Positions 20,887 to 31,875 of a stretch of 64,000 nt of DNA are shown piece after piece. The first letter of the stretch is position 1. The number at the start of each line of letters is the position of its first letter. This DNA comes from Euborellia annulipes (Eukaryota; Arthropoda; Insecta; Dermaptera; Anisolabididae): positions 1 through 64,000 of the forward strand of contig JAKCPI010021804.1 of assembly GCA_023213315.1 (NCBI GenBank), given 5' to 3'. The notes under the pieces were generated by a model that saw only the letters and a program-made list of their open reading frames with translations, made no database searches and was not told where the DNA came from. The translations under genes and the position numbers were made by a program.

Positions 20887-21094
20887 TTAATCAGGATAGG
20901 TGAAAAGAAGAAGAAAATTCGCAGCTAGTTGTATTTCATTATCTTTATTCCCATCATGTTGACGATTCGATCCCGGTCGGGATTATCCTAGACTAATTAT
21001 CCCGACCGGGATCGAAACGTCAACATGATGGGAATAAAGATAATGAAATACAACTAGCTGCAATTTTCTTCTTCTTCCACCTATCCTGATTAAA
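20887..21094. mobile_element. Foldback element with GATCGAAACGTC motif
   Basis: Arms of about 85-100 bp begin TTTAATCAGGATAGG and end CCTATCCTGATTAAA. Around the centre a CCCGACCGGG hairpin precedes GATCGAAACGTC. The CTGANGA half of the hammerhead-like motif is not preserved. Confidence 0.65.
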
Positions 21095-21737
21095 CTACCA
21101 GCTATAAGTCCTTCGAATCTATTTGTTTTAATACTCCTGAACAAGACTACAAACAGAATCTATGAGTAAAATTGATTAAAATCGATTAATCAATTTCTCG
21201 TACTAATCCAGTTTTTTATTGAAAATTTTATTTTATTTTTTTTTGTTGTATATTTATTTTTATATTTTTGTTAAAATAATAAATAGTAATAGTTGAAATT
21301 TTAAGATATTCATATATTTGCTATTCCCTCAAGACTTTTCGGCCGCTCTTAAAATGTGGTTTTATATTACAATCAGCGTTTTAGCCTTGAGGCTGTACGG
21401 ATTCTATTTTTTTTTTCTCCTTGCTTCATGATCTTCATCTATTCTCTTGCGTGTTTTTTTTTTATTCATTTTTTTTTAACTTAGATTTTATCCTCTTTTT
21501 TTTTTATTGAAACACTTCTGCTTTAAAATCCATATTAGATGAAGAACAACTGATCCGACCTTTGTGGAAATAGAGTTTTATTGTTTTCTCTCTCTTTTTG
21601 TTTGGTTGATTACATGGAGTTTTGTTTCATTGTCTTGTACTTATTTCAAACAAACCGAAAAATAATTATTTATTTTTCCTATTTATATTTATTATTAATA
21701 GAAATTTTTTTGTTTTTATATCATGAGGTGAATGAAT
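21095..21737. other. AT-rich spacer
   Basis: T-rich, with no supported gene. The short + ORF at 21581-21805 is hydrophobic by composition only and runs into a SINE. Confidence 0.25.
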
Positions 21738-21945
21738 TTTTTTTTTTTAAACACACCTTTTTTCCCATTCACACACACATACACACAGTCTTTTCGGCAA
21801 CTTAGGCCATATAAGACTTTTTACGATCCTTTTGCTATACAAATGGCTTAAAAAAATCATCGGACTGCCTGGGATCCGAACACGCGACCTCAGTATAGAA
21901 GGCGCGCTACTAATTACACCAAGCTCGAGGGCTGTGAATGAACAA
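21738..21945 (-). mobile_element. SINE family A copy
   Basis: On the minus strand: tRNA-like head with B-box-like GTTCGGATCCCAGGCAG, CCGATGATTTTTTTAAGCC, GGCCTAAGTTGCCGAAAAG, GTGTGTGTGAATGGG and an A/T-rich tail. A little shorter than the copies at 36.2 and 54.7 kb. Confidence 0.65.
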
Positions 21946-22063
21946 CAGTCACACTAGATTTTATTTAATTAGACTAGATCGTAGAAACGTAATCCACTTA
22001 TCCTTTATCCAAAAATTATTATTTTCTAATTGATCTGAATGTTTTATTAATTTTTACTTTCTC

Positions 22064-22440
22064 TTAAGTATCTATGTATACATAGAGAGAGAAAGTAATT
22101 TTTTTTATCTGATGTATATTTGAACATTTCTTTACTAATTTATCCAAATGGCTCTATAAATTAAATTAAAATATAAATTCAATTCAATTTGTAAGAGGTA
22201 TAAAAAAAATTAATTGAAATTTTGAGACTAATTCTGTGAGAAGAAAATGAGCAGAACATCTTCCTAATTCAACGCGTAACTTGTAGGTTAATTTAATTAA
22301 TAATAGAATTTAATTATTAAAGAGAGTTTAAGGTACTTTATACAGATGTCATAGAGACAAAGCTATATTTGTATTACTTTCTCTTACCCTATATATGAAA
22401 TATATAGAGAGAAAGTATTCGATTCATACCACGATAAATT
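22064..22440. repeat. Two solo family P short hairpins
   Basis: 22064-22111 (ACTTTCTCTTAAG .. AGAGAGAAAGT) and 22374-22423 (ACTTTCTCTTACC .. GAGAGAAAGTATTCG) are short hairpins without the P body. The spacer between them is AT-rich with no gene. Confidence 0.5.
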
Positions 22441-22494
22441 ACTCCCAAAGAAGTGATAAATAGTAAAAAATTCGAATCAGACAAAGGATTCAAA

Positions 22495-22740
22495 TAGTAA
22501 AAAAAGCTTCTGTCAACGTTTCGAGGTCAGAACGCTCTCTTCATCGGGATAGTTATAGTAACAAATATAGATTACACCTGTTTTGAAATTAATTAGATTT
22601 TGACAAACAATATTAATAGGTATAATTTGGTCAAAAATTTAATCAATATTAAATCAACTACGTATAATCTCTATTTAACAACCCTGATGAAGAGAGCTAC
22701 CAGCCCTAAAACGTCGGCAGAAGTTTTTTTTTTATTTTCT
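22495..22740. mobile_element. Foldback element with hammerhead-like motifs, diverged
   Basis: AGCTTCTGTCAACGTTTCGAG at left and ACGTCGGCAGAAG at right are inverse. Plus strand 22683-22715 has CTGATGAAGAGAGC followed by AAAACGTC. Minus strand 22517-22552 has GATGAAGAGAGCG followed by TCGAAACG. The arms differ more than in the 8.6 or 43.7 kb elements. Confidence 0.55.
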
Positions 22741-22794
22741 CCCTTTTATTTACTTCTCGTCTATTAAATTTAAATTAAATATCATAAAAATTAT

Positions 22795-23365
22795 GGTGTG
22801 ACTGGTCATATAGCCCATTGAAAGTTGTATTCTCTCTGACCATCTCACCGGATCTTTTGTGTCGATGAATTAATATACTCGTATTTAGTTTCATTTTTTC
22901 TTCTTTTCTATGGAGTACAAGTGTAAAGTGCACAAATTTTTGAATATAGCCTACATTTTAAAGAGCATCAAAAAATAATTGATTTTATGAATTTTAATCA
23001 AAATCGTTTTAAGAAAATTAAAAAAAAAAAAACTCTAAAATTATTGGTAGTCTATTCTTTGGCCGTTTATTTAAAAACTTATTTTTCTCAAGGGGGAATC
23101 ACACTTAAATATAAAATTTCAACCTCATAGCTATTTTCTTTCTCGCTTTTTTAGTTTCTCTTATTTTAAATTTATTTCCGTCTGTTGGCTGACGCATTTC
23201 AGCCCCACACTCTTTTTGCTTTAAATTGTTAACAAGCACACAAACAGACCATTTTGCGGGACCCACTTTTTTTTTGAACCAGGGGGCTTGGCGTGTCTTT
23301 CCATCAAAATCTCGATATATAATTTTTGACATGAATGCATATATAAATAAAAATTTTAACATAGT
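22795..23365 (-). mobile_element. Family P copy, diverged
   Basis: The left hairpin arm is mutated (GGTGTGACTGGTCATATAGC .. CACCGGATCTTTTGTGTCGA). The body keeps AAAGAGCATC, ATTTTAATCAAAATCG and CTTAAATATAAAATTTCAACC, and the right part has TCGATATATAATTTTTGACATGAATGC. The minus ORF at 23105-23362 is repeat-derived. Confidence 0.6.
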
Positions 23366-23539
23366 CTATATAATATGTGAGAAAAAGTAAAGACCTCTTA
23401 TATTAAATTCATTAAAAAGAGAAAAAATAATTTTTTACAAATAAATGAAAAGATTTGGTTAAATGTTTTTCGAGATCTATATATTTGAAAAATATATTAG
23501 TATTTAATATATCTCGAGTCGTAGATATATTTATCATGA

Positions 23540-23830
23540 TTTTTATTGGTGGGCCAAGTGCCCCATGTCCTCCTGGAATCGAACCCAGGATCTCCAGCCT
23601 TTCAGGGATATCGGTGTGCATTGAACCAGGCTAACCGACCTCAGGACGAGGGATGATGATCACTACACACATGCAACAACAAAAGACTAACTAACGAACT
23701 CGATATCCCGACCTCAGGTCGAGGCCTGCAATGGATAGCACACCGATCCAATCAGAAAGGCTGGAGATCCTGGCTTAGATTCTTGGAGGCCATGGGGCGC
23801 TTGGCCCACCAACAAAAAGCTTACTCACAA
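23540..23830. mobile_element. Foldback element made of two facing tRNA-like copies
   Basis: The minus strand of 23548-23655 and the plus strand of 23700-23815 are inverted copies. Each contains a tRNA-like T arm; the left one is CCTGGGTTCGATTCCAGG with a full 5-bp stem and a B-box consensus. Each also contains a GGTTAGCCTGG-type A box region and ends GGCCCACCAA. No anticodon arm that supports a working tRNA could be assigned. Confidence 0.55.
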
Positions 23831-24828
23831 TCATGTTAAATAAATTTATTTTTGATGAAAATTTAAAACGTGGGCGGTCAATGAATTTAATTTCCTATTA
23901 AATGGTAATAAGCACCTTTCATCTTTTATAAAAAAAGAATGTCCAACACTAAAATATATTTTTCCCTCTTTTTAGTGAATTTATTAAAATTTATTTATTT
24001 ATTTTTTGTTACTCGCTGTTGAGTTAAAAAAAAACAAACAAAATTTTCAACTGATCAAGCCAAACCTATTATTTTAAACCCGACAAACAATACATAATAT
24101 CGCTATAAAAATAGTAATAATAACGAAAGAAGAAAGAAATACTAAAATTAAAAAAAAAATCTTAATGAACATCTCCATATGCATAATTAATTTCGAGATG
24201 TAAATACAAACAAATAGAGTTCTTTTATGTTTGTCTCTTCATCACAAACGAATGTCTTTTCTTCTTTAGACTTCCCCCTCCACTCTCTTTTCATTCATTC
24301 ATTTTTTTTTTCATCCTTTCTTCTTTTATCTTTCCTTGGCAGCCGCCTTTTCGTAATTAATAGATGACCTCAACATATCTATTGGTTTCTTGTCACCTTA
24401 AGCACACAAAATAAGCTCCCTCTTGTTCTTTCTGATTAATTACACAGCCCCTTTTGAAACATTAAAGGAGGTTTTCTTCTACCATGGATATGCCTTATCC
24501 TTTCTTTACTTCAGAGCCATTTTCAAAGACATTAGAATTTAAATACAAATATAAATTGAACCAGAAAACGCTTTGAATTAACGTCTGTTCGGTTCGCTTT
24601 ACTTTTTTCTATTTCCTTTTTTTTCTCTTTCTTTTTTTAGGTATTAGATAATTCGTTCTTTTTTTTATTGTTATTTGTTCAAGATTCCATTGATATATTT
24701 TGATTTTCTTAAGTTATTGAATAACAAATATATTGGATCGACGAAGAATTCTTTTTATACAAAACTTTTTTTTTTACAAAGTCGTAAATCCCAGGCGTAT
24801 TTTTATTTTTATTACGAATGGTATATTG
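23830..24828. other. AT-rich spacer, no gene seen
   Basis: Pyrimidine-rich between 24200 and 24660, otherwise A/T runs. No member of the local repeat families. Confidence 0.3.
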
Positions 24829-24885
24829 TTACTTTCTCGTATACGAAGTATATACAAAGGGAAAGTATGTAATCGTCATTTTTCT
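24829..24885. repeat. Solo short hairpin, CGTATA variant
   Basis: TTACTTTCTCGTATACG .. AAAGGGAAAGTATGTAATCG, the same variant as the ends of the foldback in the recombinase gene intron (1090 and 1914). Confidence 0.5.
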
Positions 24886-25023
24886 AAAAATCTTAATAAA
24901 AAAGGAATTTTATATTATTTGGGAATATGAACGATCAAAATCATCAATAATAGATGATTAATATATTTTATTTAAAATTTCTTTAGTATTGGTTTATGTT
25001 TATTCTGGCTAATCCGACACTTT

Positions 25024-25525
25024 ATTACTTTCTCTTATATAGGTTAATATATAGAGAGAAAGTATTGGTTCGATTCGATGTCGAAACGTTTTGAGGTCCC
25101 CTGAATTCAAAAAAGTGGTTTTCGCAACATGGTCTGTCGGTCTATGTGTCTGTCTGTCTGTGAACAAAATATCTCAAATACGAAAAGAGCTAGAAAGTTG
25201 AAATTTTATATTTAAGTTATGCACTTCTCTGGCACGTGACACAAAGCTTTTGAACAAAATTGGCCAAAGAGTACTAGTACTTTACTGGTGTACTTTTTTA
25301 GTTTTTTTCGATTTTCTTAAAATTTGCTACAACGATTTTGATTAAAATTCATATATCAATTATTTTTTACATGCTCTTTAAAATGTACATTCTCATTTTG
25401 CCATTGAAATCTTTTGAAGCACATTTTAATTTACTTTTGTACTATAGAGGAAAAAGATTGGAGAAATCGTTTCCATGGTAACGAAATATAAATATTTTCC
25501 CATGTTTATAAATTTTATATCTTTT
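25024..25525 (+). mobile_element. Family P copy 1 of a head-to-tail trio, 3' truncated
   Basis: Starts with the short hairpin ACTTTCTCTTATATAGG..GAGAGAAAGTATTGG, then AACGTTTTGAGGTCCCCTGA, a short CTGT/GT tract, GAGCTAGAAAGTTG, the AGTACTAGTACTTTACTGG core and AGGAGAAATCGTTTCCATGG. It stops after ATAAATTTTATATC where the next copy begins, and lacks the long hairpin. Confidence 0.75.
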
Positions 25526-25527
25526 TT

Positions 25528-26194
25528 TACTTTCTCTTACCTCTATATATATCTTTATATATATATAGAGAGAAAGTATTGGATTCATGTCAAAAATTCG
25601 ATGTCGAGATTTTGATGGATCTTCACGTTTTGAGGTCCCCTGAATCCAAAAAAGTGGTTTTCGCGACATGGTCTGTCTGTGTGTCTGTGTGTGTGTCTGT
25701 GAACAAAATATCTCAAGAACGAAAAGAGTTAGGAGGTTGAAATTTTATATTTGAGTTAGGCACTCCCATGGGATGTGACACGAAGCTTTTGACCAAAATC
25801 GACCAAAGAGTACTAGCACTTTACTGATGCACTTTTTCAGTTTTTTTCGATTTTCTCAAAATTTGCTCCAACGATTTTTTTTTTAATTCAAAAATCAATT
25901 ATTTTTTAGATTCTCTTTAAAATGTATATTCTCATTTTGTGATTGAAATCTTCTGAATACCACTTTACTCTTGTTCTCCATAGAAAAGATAGGAGAAATG
26001 GTTGCCATGGTAACAAAATATAAATATTTTGTCATACTTATAAATTTTACATCTTGAAAATCGAATGTACCGTACTGTCGGAAACTAAATACATGTCGAC
26101 ACAAAAAATCTGGTGTGACAAGCACAGTACACAACTTTCGATTACCGAAGGTAAGAGAAAGTTGTGTGCTGTGCGCCAGTCACACCAGATTTTT
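25528..26194 (+). mobile_element. Family P reference copy (trio copy 2)
   Basis: Complete layout: short hairpin (25536-25579), CATGTCAAAAATTCGATGTC, GGTTTTCGCGACATGG, (GT)n, CAAGAACGAAAAGAGTTAGG, core AGTACTAGCACTTTACTGATG, CCATGGTAACAAAATATAAA, ACATGTCGACACAAAA, and the long hairpin of about 85 bp (26107-26192), whose stem pairs GGTGTGAC with GTCACACC and ACACAACTTTC with GAAAGTTGTGT. No ORF in common with other copies, so it is non-autonomous. Confidence 0.8.
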
Positions 26195-26205
26195 TTTCTT
26201 TTTTT

Positions 26206-26872
26206 TTTACTTTCTCTTACCTATGTATATATGTAATATATATAGAGAGAGAAAGTATTGAATTCATGTCAAAAATTCGATGTCGAGATTTTGATGGATC
26301 TTCACGTTTTGAGATCCCCTGAATCCAAAAAAGTGGTTTTCGCGACATGGTCTGTCTGTGTGTTGTCGTGTGTGTGTGTGTGTCTGTGAACGAAATATCT
26401 CAAGAACGAAAAGAGCTAGGAGGTTGAAATTTTATATTTAAGTTAGACACCGCCATGGGACGTGACACGAAGCTTTTGAACAAAATCGACCAAAAAGTAC
26501 TAGTACTTTACTGATGCACTTTTTCAGTTTTTTTCGATTTTCTCAAAATTTGCTCCAACGATTTTTTTTAAAATTCATATATCAACTATTTTTTAGTTGC
26601 TCTTGAAAATGTATATTCTCATTTTGTGATTGAAATCTTCTGAAGACCACTTTACTCTTGTACTCCATTGAAAAGATAGGAGAAATGGTTGCCATGGTAA
26701 CAAAATATAAATATTTTACCATACTTATAAATTTTACATCTTGAAAATTGAATGTACCATACTGTCGGAAACTAAATACATGTCGACACAAAAAATCTGG
26801 TGTGACAAGCACAGTACACAACTTTCGCTTACCGTTCAGGTAATGCGGCTGTGCGCCAGTCACACCAGATTT
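26206..26872 (+). mobile_element. Family P copy (trio copy 3)
   Basis: Same layout as the preceding copy, starting 12 bases after it. The long hairpin tip is changed (TTCGCTTACCGTTCAGG) and one arm lost its GAGAAAGTTGTGTG half. The antisense ORF at 26582-26863 is repeat-derived. Confidence 0.75.
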
Positions 26873-27046
26873 TTTTTTTTAACATTCACACTTTTTTCTC
26901 ATTCGCACTCACACTCACACACACATTCACACAGTCTTTTCGGCAACACAGGCCATTTAAGACTTTGACGATAACCGTTGTAATATATATTATCTATTGT
27001 GGGTTCAGGCATTTCTATTAAGCCATCTGGTATCCAAATGGCAATT
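26867..27046 (-). mobile_element. SINE family A, head-truncated
   Basis: Joins directly to the T-rich end of the preceding P copy. The minus strand has CCTGAACCCAC, AACGGTTATCGTC, CTTAAATGGCCTG and GTGTGTGTGAGTGTGAGTGC, and ends in an A run. The tRNA head is absent. Confidence 0.6.
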
Positions 27047-27930
27047 TTATATCCTGAATTCAAATATAGCGGAAACTAAACAGTTTTCTTCCATTGAACT
27101 GCTAAAACACATCTAGACTGTTCCACATCGTAATATGTTCATAATTTCAATTTTTCTTGAATTAATAAATTATTTTGGGGTAGATATACAAATTTTTCTG
27201 AAGGTTAAATTCATTAAAAATTAAAATATTTAAACATACACAAAATTCATTCTATAAAAAAAGTCGTATAAAATGTATTAGTTCTATCATCTTGAAAAAA
27301 GTAGATAGATCTTTTTTTTTGAATTTCCACCCATTGATCTGGTTATAAACGATATCACATTGATTGGATGAACTAATTATGTTAGCTATCCCTTCTCAAC
27401 GTCCATTTAATATCAAATCATGTTTTTCAAGTTCACTTAAGATCCCCTTTAGGCCTCTTTGGAAAGGATTATAAATGGTCCAGGAACTAAATCAATATAG
27501 ACCTATGTGTGTGTGTTGGTGTCTTTAATGAATACAAACATATTTTTCCGTGGCTGAAGACATGCCGACTTACAAATATTTTTTATTGAAGGCGCAGAAG
27601 GGCCTTCGTAAATCATCCGACGGACTTCACTCTGGGGGAGATGTATATTTTGACCACCAGTAAGCAGCAACATACGAAAAATCACAAATCAACTTTTTAT
27701 ATATAAAAAAAAAAAAACTTTAGTCACGTGCTTTAATTACTTAATGACCCACTTAAAACTTTCTTGGCGTTTATTCAATTTTTAATTAAATTCATATATA
27801 TTCAATAAGGAATAATAAATCATGAAAAATTTTAGTTTTTTTTTTTAACATCCGCAGCTCTTATTGAGAAGGCGTGTCTGTAAATGCACTACTATTTTGG
27901 AGTCTCAGAATTCACCACACTTTTCTCACT
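27047..27930. other. AT-rich spacer
   Basis: No gene is supported. The minus ORF 27503-27685 and the block 27500-27670 are somewhat GC richer and share GAAGGCGCAGAAGG-like sequence with 28390-28440 (inverse), so a short old inverted repeat may exist. Confidence 0.3.
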
Positions 27931-27933
27931 TTT

Positions 27934-28080
27934 TACTTTCTCTTAGCCTATATATGAAATATATAGAGAAAGAAAAGTCATTGCCATTGGGTCAATTGTG
28001 GAAATGAAATGACCTTTATCTCAGATTTAGGATAATGGCGCTTGGTTCCTTCGGGCATAACATCGTCCATATATTCTCTT
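27934..28080. repeat. Solo P hairpin plus an end of the GAAGGAACCAAGC family
   Basis: 27934-27977 is ACTTTCTCTTAGCC with its inverse. 27980-28065 on the minus strand reads GATGTTATGCCCGAAGGAAC then CAAGCGCCATTAT, the same terminus as the insertion at 14757. Confidence 0.45.
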
Positions 28081-28529
28081 TTTCTGGAGGTTGAATTCAA
28101 ACATACACAAAATTCATTCTATAAAAAAAATAAATAATTAAAGGTCATTTTTAGTTGAAATTTTTTGTTTCAACTAACTAACATGAATTTAAAATTACTC
28201 AAATTTTGAATATGACTTTTTTACATTTGAAAGTATTTTATTGGCACGGTCCGGTTAGGCAACTGACTTATAGCCTACTCTACCTAATTTAACTTTCTTT
28301 ATAGAGCAGTGGACTGCACTTAGTAAAATAATACTTTTTTTTGGTAATAGTTTTCTTTTCAATTTTTCTGAAAATATACATCTTCCCATAATGAAGTCCC
28401 ATGGAAGGTTCTTCTGCGCCTTTAATAAAAAATATTTGTAGCTCGGGCCTGAAATTCTGTCTTGGATCACAGAAAATATTCATTAAAGCCAAGAAAACAC
28501 ACACGCATGTCCATTTTGTTTATTTTAGG

Positions 28530-28630
28530 ATGGCGGTGTGGCCTTACCCTGAATAAAAAAAAAAAATTTATAAATAAGAAATCGGTGGGTCCATGGTTCG
28601 ACTCCCGGCGGCACACCCTTATATCTTTTT
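28530..28630 (+). repeat. tRNA-like fragment
   Basis: GGTCCATGGTTCGACTCCCGGCGGCAC includes a B-box-like GGTTCGACTCC. There is no paired acceptor stem or A box, so it is probably a worn SINE head. Confidence 0.25.
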
Positions 28631-28689
28631 TCGGGTACATGAAGTAATATCTAATTATATAAAAAAAATATATATATTTTAGGATGTCT

Positions 28690-28822
28690 TTTGGCTGTAG
28701 CATTGTTGTAGATCAGGGATTCCCTTCTCGTCCATTTGACAAAAATTTATTTCAAATGAATTAGGTATCAATAAATAAATAAATAGGAATGATCACCGCA
28801 GCCGAAATATACCTTAAATAAA
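28690..28822 (+). mobile_element. SINE family B, diverged
   Basis: AATTAGGTATCAATAAATAAATAAATAGG, GCAGCCGAAATATACCTTAA and the AT tail align with the 3' half of the copy at 3105-3288. Confidence 0.45.
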
Positions 28823-29570
28823 ATAATAATAAAATTTAGGCTATATTGTTTTTTGCCTCTACCTTTATTTTTCTATTTTATAGTCTAATACATATTTAAA
28901 ATAAAATAATACCAATAAAAAATAAAACATGGAATTGCTAGTAATATAATTTCCAAAACTATTATATTTTTTTATTTCCATTTAACACACCACAAAAAAG
29001 CCAAACGACAAATTTAAATTTGAAATTGTCTACAATATAATTTTCGAATAACAACATCAGAAGCCTCTAAATCCAATTTCCTATGGATGTTATGTATGTA
29101 AATTTTATTTAATAAAAACAAATTAGATGTATCGAACGGGGCGGAGATAGAAAGAAAGATATGAAGAAGAGTTCAAAAGTTTTCCAAGGGGTGGAGAGTT
29201 TATTTCTCAAATAGCAAAACATCATCTTTGTGATGAAGTTGGATAAGGCATATAACGTCCAGATGTCCCTAAAAAAGAAAAATTGTTACTCGGTTGTAAT
29301 CCAACCAAAGAGGGGGTCTCCTCTCCAACCCCCAGGAACTGCAGTGATTTATGACGCGAACAAAACGCCAACGTCTTAAAGCATAGGAAACCCAAAATGG
29401 AGGGGACTCTTGAACACACATAAAGACCCTCGTTAAAATTACTCTCAATTAATTAGTGACAGACGCCATGTTTCAAGAGAGATGTTAAAACTAGTTCTTG
29501 GATAAATGAAGACGAATCTAAGAAAAAAATTATAGAAAATGACAATTCATTACATTTAACATTTTCTCGC
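28823..29570. other. Unique-looking DNA
   Basis: 29160-29470 is less AT-rich and not repetitive here. The minus ORF at 29222-29419 shows no recognisable domain. It precedes the broken exon candidate at 29574. Confidence 0.25.
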
Positions 29571-29573
29571 TAG

Positions 29574-29779
29574 GATCTCAAAAATTTAAAAAATTCATTG
29601 TTTTGAGGAGGCAATTAGCTGCGGGGTTAGTTAAAGTTTAAAATCCTGAGTTGAAGATAACTCAAAAAATTATCCAACTCTATGAGGGGCCTCCTCCTGA
29701 GGAAGGAAAAGATAACACACCTCACTATTATTCTGATGAAGGTTACTCACAACGTGTCAGCCCTGACTCTAATTACTGA
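29574..29779 (+). pseudogene. Broken terminal exon candidate, unknown protein
   Basis: An acceptor (CATTTTCTCGCTAG/GA) is followed by one reading frame to TGA at 29777-29779. It is interrupted only by TAA at 29639-29641. The peptide after the stop, NPELKITQKIIQLYEGPPPE then EGKDNTPHYYSDEGYSQRVS and PDSNY, has natural composition, acidic and Tyr/Ser/Pro rich, like a C-terminal tail. Before it lies SQKFKKFIVLRRQLAAGLVK and V. I do not recognise the family. A pseudogene, a selenoprotein-like exception or chance are all possible; a retroposed or decayed exon seems likeliest. Confidence 0.3.
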
Positions 29780-29940
29780 AGAGAGAGAGATAATTTCATT
29801 ATTTATGCATAAGCTTACAGATTTCAAACAATATCGCATTTTTGTGATTAAAGCTTTTTAATTTTTTTACTTATTCAAATGAGGGTGAAGTTAAGTTATT
29901 CCAAACAATTAATGGCTTTAGAATATCAATTTAAATAATA

Positions 29941-30052
29941 TATTTTTTTTTTTTTCAAAAACACTCACACTTTTTTCCCATTCACACTCACATTCACACA
30001 GTCTTCTCAGCAACGTAGGCCATATAACATTTTGACGATAACCGTAATTGAA
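29941..30052 (-). mobile_element. SINE family A, 3' fragment
   Basis: The minus strand has ACGGTTATCGTCAAAATG, TATGGCCTACGTTGCTGAG, GTGTGAATGTGAGTGTGAAT and an A-rich tail. It abuts the AATATTGCA repeat. Confidence 0.6.
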
Positions 30053-30205
30053 GCAATATTGCAAATATTGCATATATTGCAGCAATATTGGAAATATTGC
30101 ATATATTGCAGCAATATTGCAAATATTGCAGCAATATTGCAAATATTGCATATATTGCAGCAATATTGCAGCAATATTGCAAATATTGCATATATTGCAA
30201 ATCTC
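30050..30205. repeat. AATATTGCA tandem repeat
   Basis: Units of GCAATATTGCAAATATT / GCATATATT repeat about ten times, self-complementary through AATATT. It creates the overlapping ORFs on both strands that translate to YCNI or QYL repeats and are not genes. Confidence 0.7.
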
Positions 30206-31478
30206 GCAAAATATTCCCCCAAAAATCGTAACAAAGCTCAGAGAATACGTGTGCTTTTTGTTATGTGATGATTTTTGTGTAAATGATTTCTGGAACTGAA
30301 GAAGACAACTAAATTCTCTTAAGGGTGAATAAAAACCATTTTTATTTTATAATAATTCAGTCTGCTGCAGCCTTTTCATCCTCAAACTAGAAATTCTATA
30401 AACAACTAACATATTAAGGAAAAATTCAGAAATTCATTTTGATATAAATAGAGACAGGGTCTAAATGGCCTTCGATGCCGAAAAAGACCTTAAATAAAAA
30501 AAAAAAAAATCACTTTGGAAAAATTGAACAATAACCTGTGTTTATTCGTTTTTAAAGCTGGTAGTACTAATTAAATTTTATTTAGGGGTGTATATGATAT
30601 GGATATAATAAAGCGCATTTTAGGAGGGATGATCTCTTGAATCGGAGCCCTCGTGGATCCACGGCTGCTTGTTTATCCGCATACTAAAAGAGCATTTATT
30701 TTTCTATACATTTTTTTTTTACTTGTTTTCTATTTACCTTAGTATCTCTCTCTATCTCTCTTTAATCATTTTTCTTCTCCATCCCCATTCGTTCCTTTTG
30801 ACTTCCCCAATTCTGTCAGGACACGTTTATACTAACTGATGCGAAATAAATTCACTTTTTGCTTACTTGAATAAACCAAGCGGCTACAAAAAATTAATTT
30901 TATTAATGGAAGTATTTTAAATTGATTTGATACTAAGGACTATTGATAAAACAAAAGATAAAGGGGAGGGAGGCTATTTTAGTGCGGTTGAACGGTCCTT
31001 AGAGAGCTGACCCAATCCGTGCTTTCTAGTCCTGGGGTAGGTGTGTAGGTGTCGGCATTCATTAAGGTGTCGTGTTGTCGACAAAGGGTCACGCCCTGGG
31101 CTCGATCCCAAGGCCTTTGAAAAATTCCCTTCTCCCCACCACCCTCAGAAAAAAAGTTTTATACTCTCGTTGGCTTTTTAAAAACTTATCCAACGGGATA
31201 ACAAATTACTTCAGACTGATGTATGATGATGCTCTCTCTCTTCTCTCTCTTGAGTAATGTAATTTTCATTTAAATCGAATGAAAGAAATATTATGTAATA
31301 TAAATTTAATTTCATTAAAAGTTTATATATTTATATACACCTATATAGAGAAATATCATACTTTTATCGTTTTATCAAGTAAATTAAATTATAATTTCAA
31401 AACATTAGATACATGAATAGATTTTTTAAGCTTTTAAATTAAAAAAGATTTGATATAGATATCTACTCAAATAAAAAA
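30206..31478. other. AT-rich spacer with a SINE B fragment
   Basis: 30440-30510 is the 3' half of SINE family B (GACAGGGTCTAAATGGCC, GATGCCGAAAAAGACCTTAA, A tail). A tRNA-like CCTGGGCTCGATCCC lies at 31090-31104. No gene is seen. Confidence 0.35.
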
Positions 31479-31600
31479 AATTTGGTGTGACTGGTCGCAC
31501 AGCACACAACTTTCTCTTACCTTCGGTAATCGAAAGTTGTGTTCTGTGCTTGTCACACCAGATTTTTTGTGTCACATATTTTAGTATCCACCGATATATG

Positions 31601-31603
<3 letters not shown>

Positions 31604-31654
<51 letters not shown>
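31604..31654. repeat. (TA)n microsatellite
   Basis: About 25 TA units inside the interrupted P copy, directly before a SINE tail. Confidence 0.9.
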
Positions 31655-31657
<3 letters not shown>

Positions 31658-31775
31658 AACACTCACACTTTTTTCCCATTCACACTCACATTCACAAACG
31701 CATACGCACAATCTTTTCGGCAACTTAGGCCATTTAAGATTTTCGATTTGGTATCCAAATGGCTTAAATAACAGG
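31654..31775 (-). mobile_element. SINE family A, internally shortened
   Basis: The tail and CTTAAATGGCCTAAGTTGCC segment are present, then the GGATACCAAATGG hairpin directly follows without the middle. The head is missing. Confidence 0.55.
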
Positions 31776-31875
31776 CATTGTAGGCCTATTAGAATTCAAT
31801 ATTTATAAACATGGGAAAATTTATATTTTGTTACCATGGCAACCATTTCTCCTATCTTTTCTATGAAGTACAAGA

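Noticed and set aside
25528..26872. Family P as a Helitron
   Set aside because: It has a terminal hairpin, but I see no 5' TC, no CTRR after the hairpin and no consistent A/T insertion site.
29918..30299. Several overlapping ORFs with YCNI / QYL repeats
   Set aside because: They arise from the AATATTGCA tandem repeat read in many frames.
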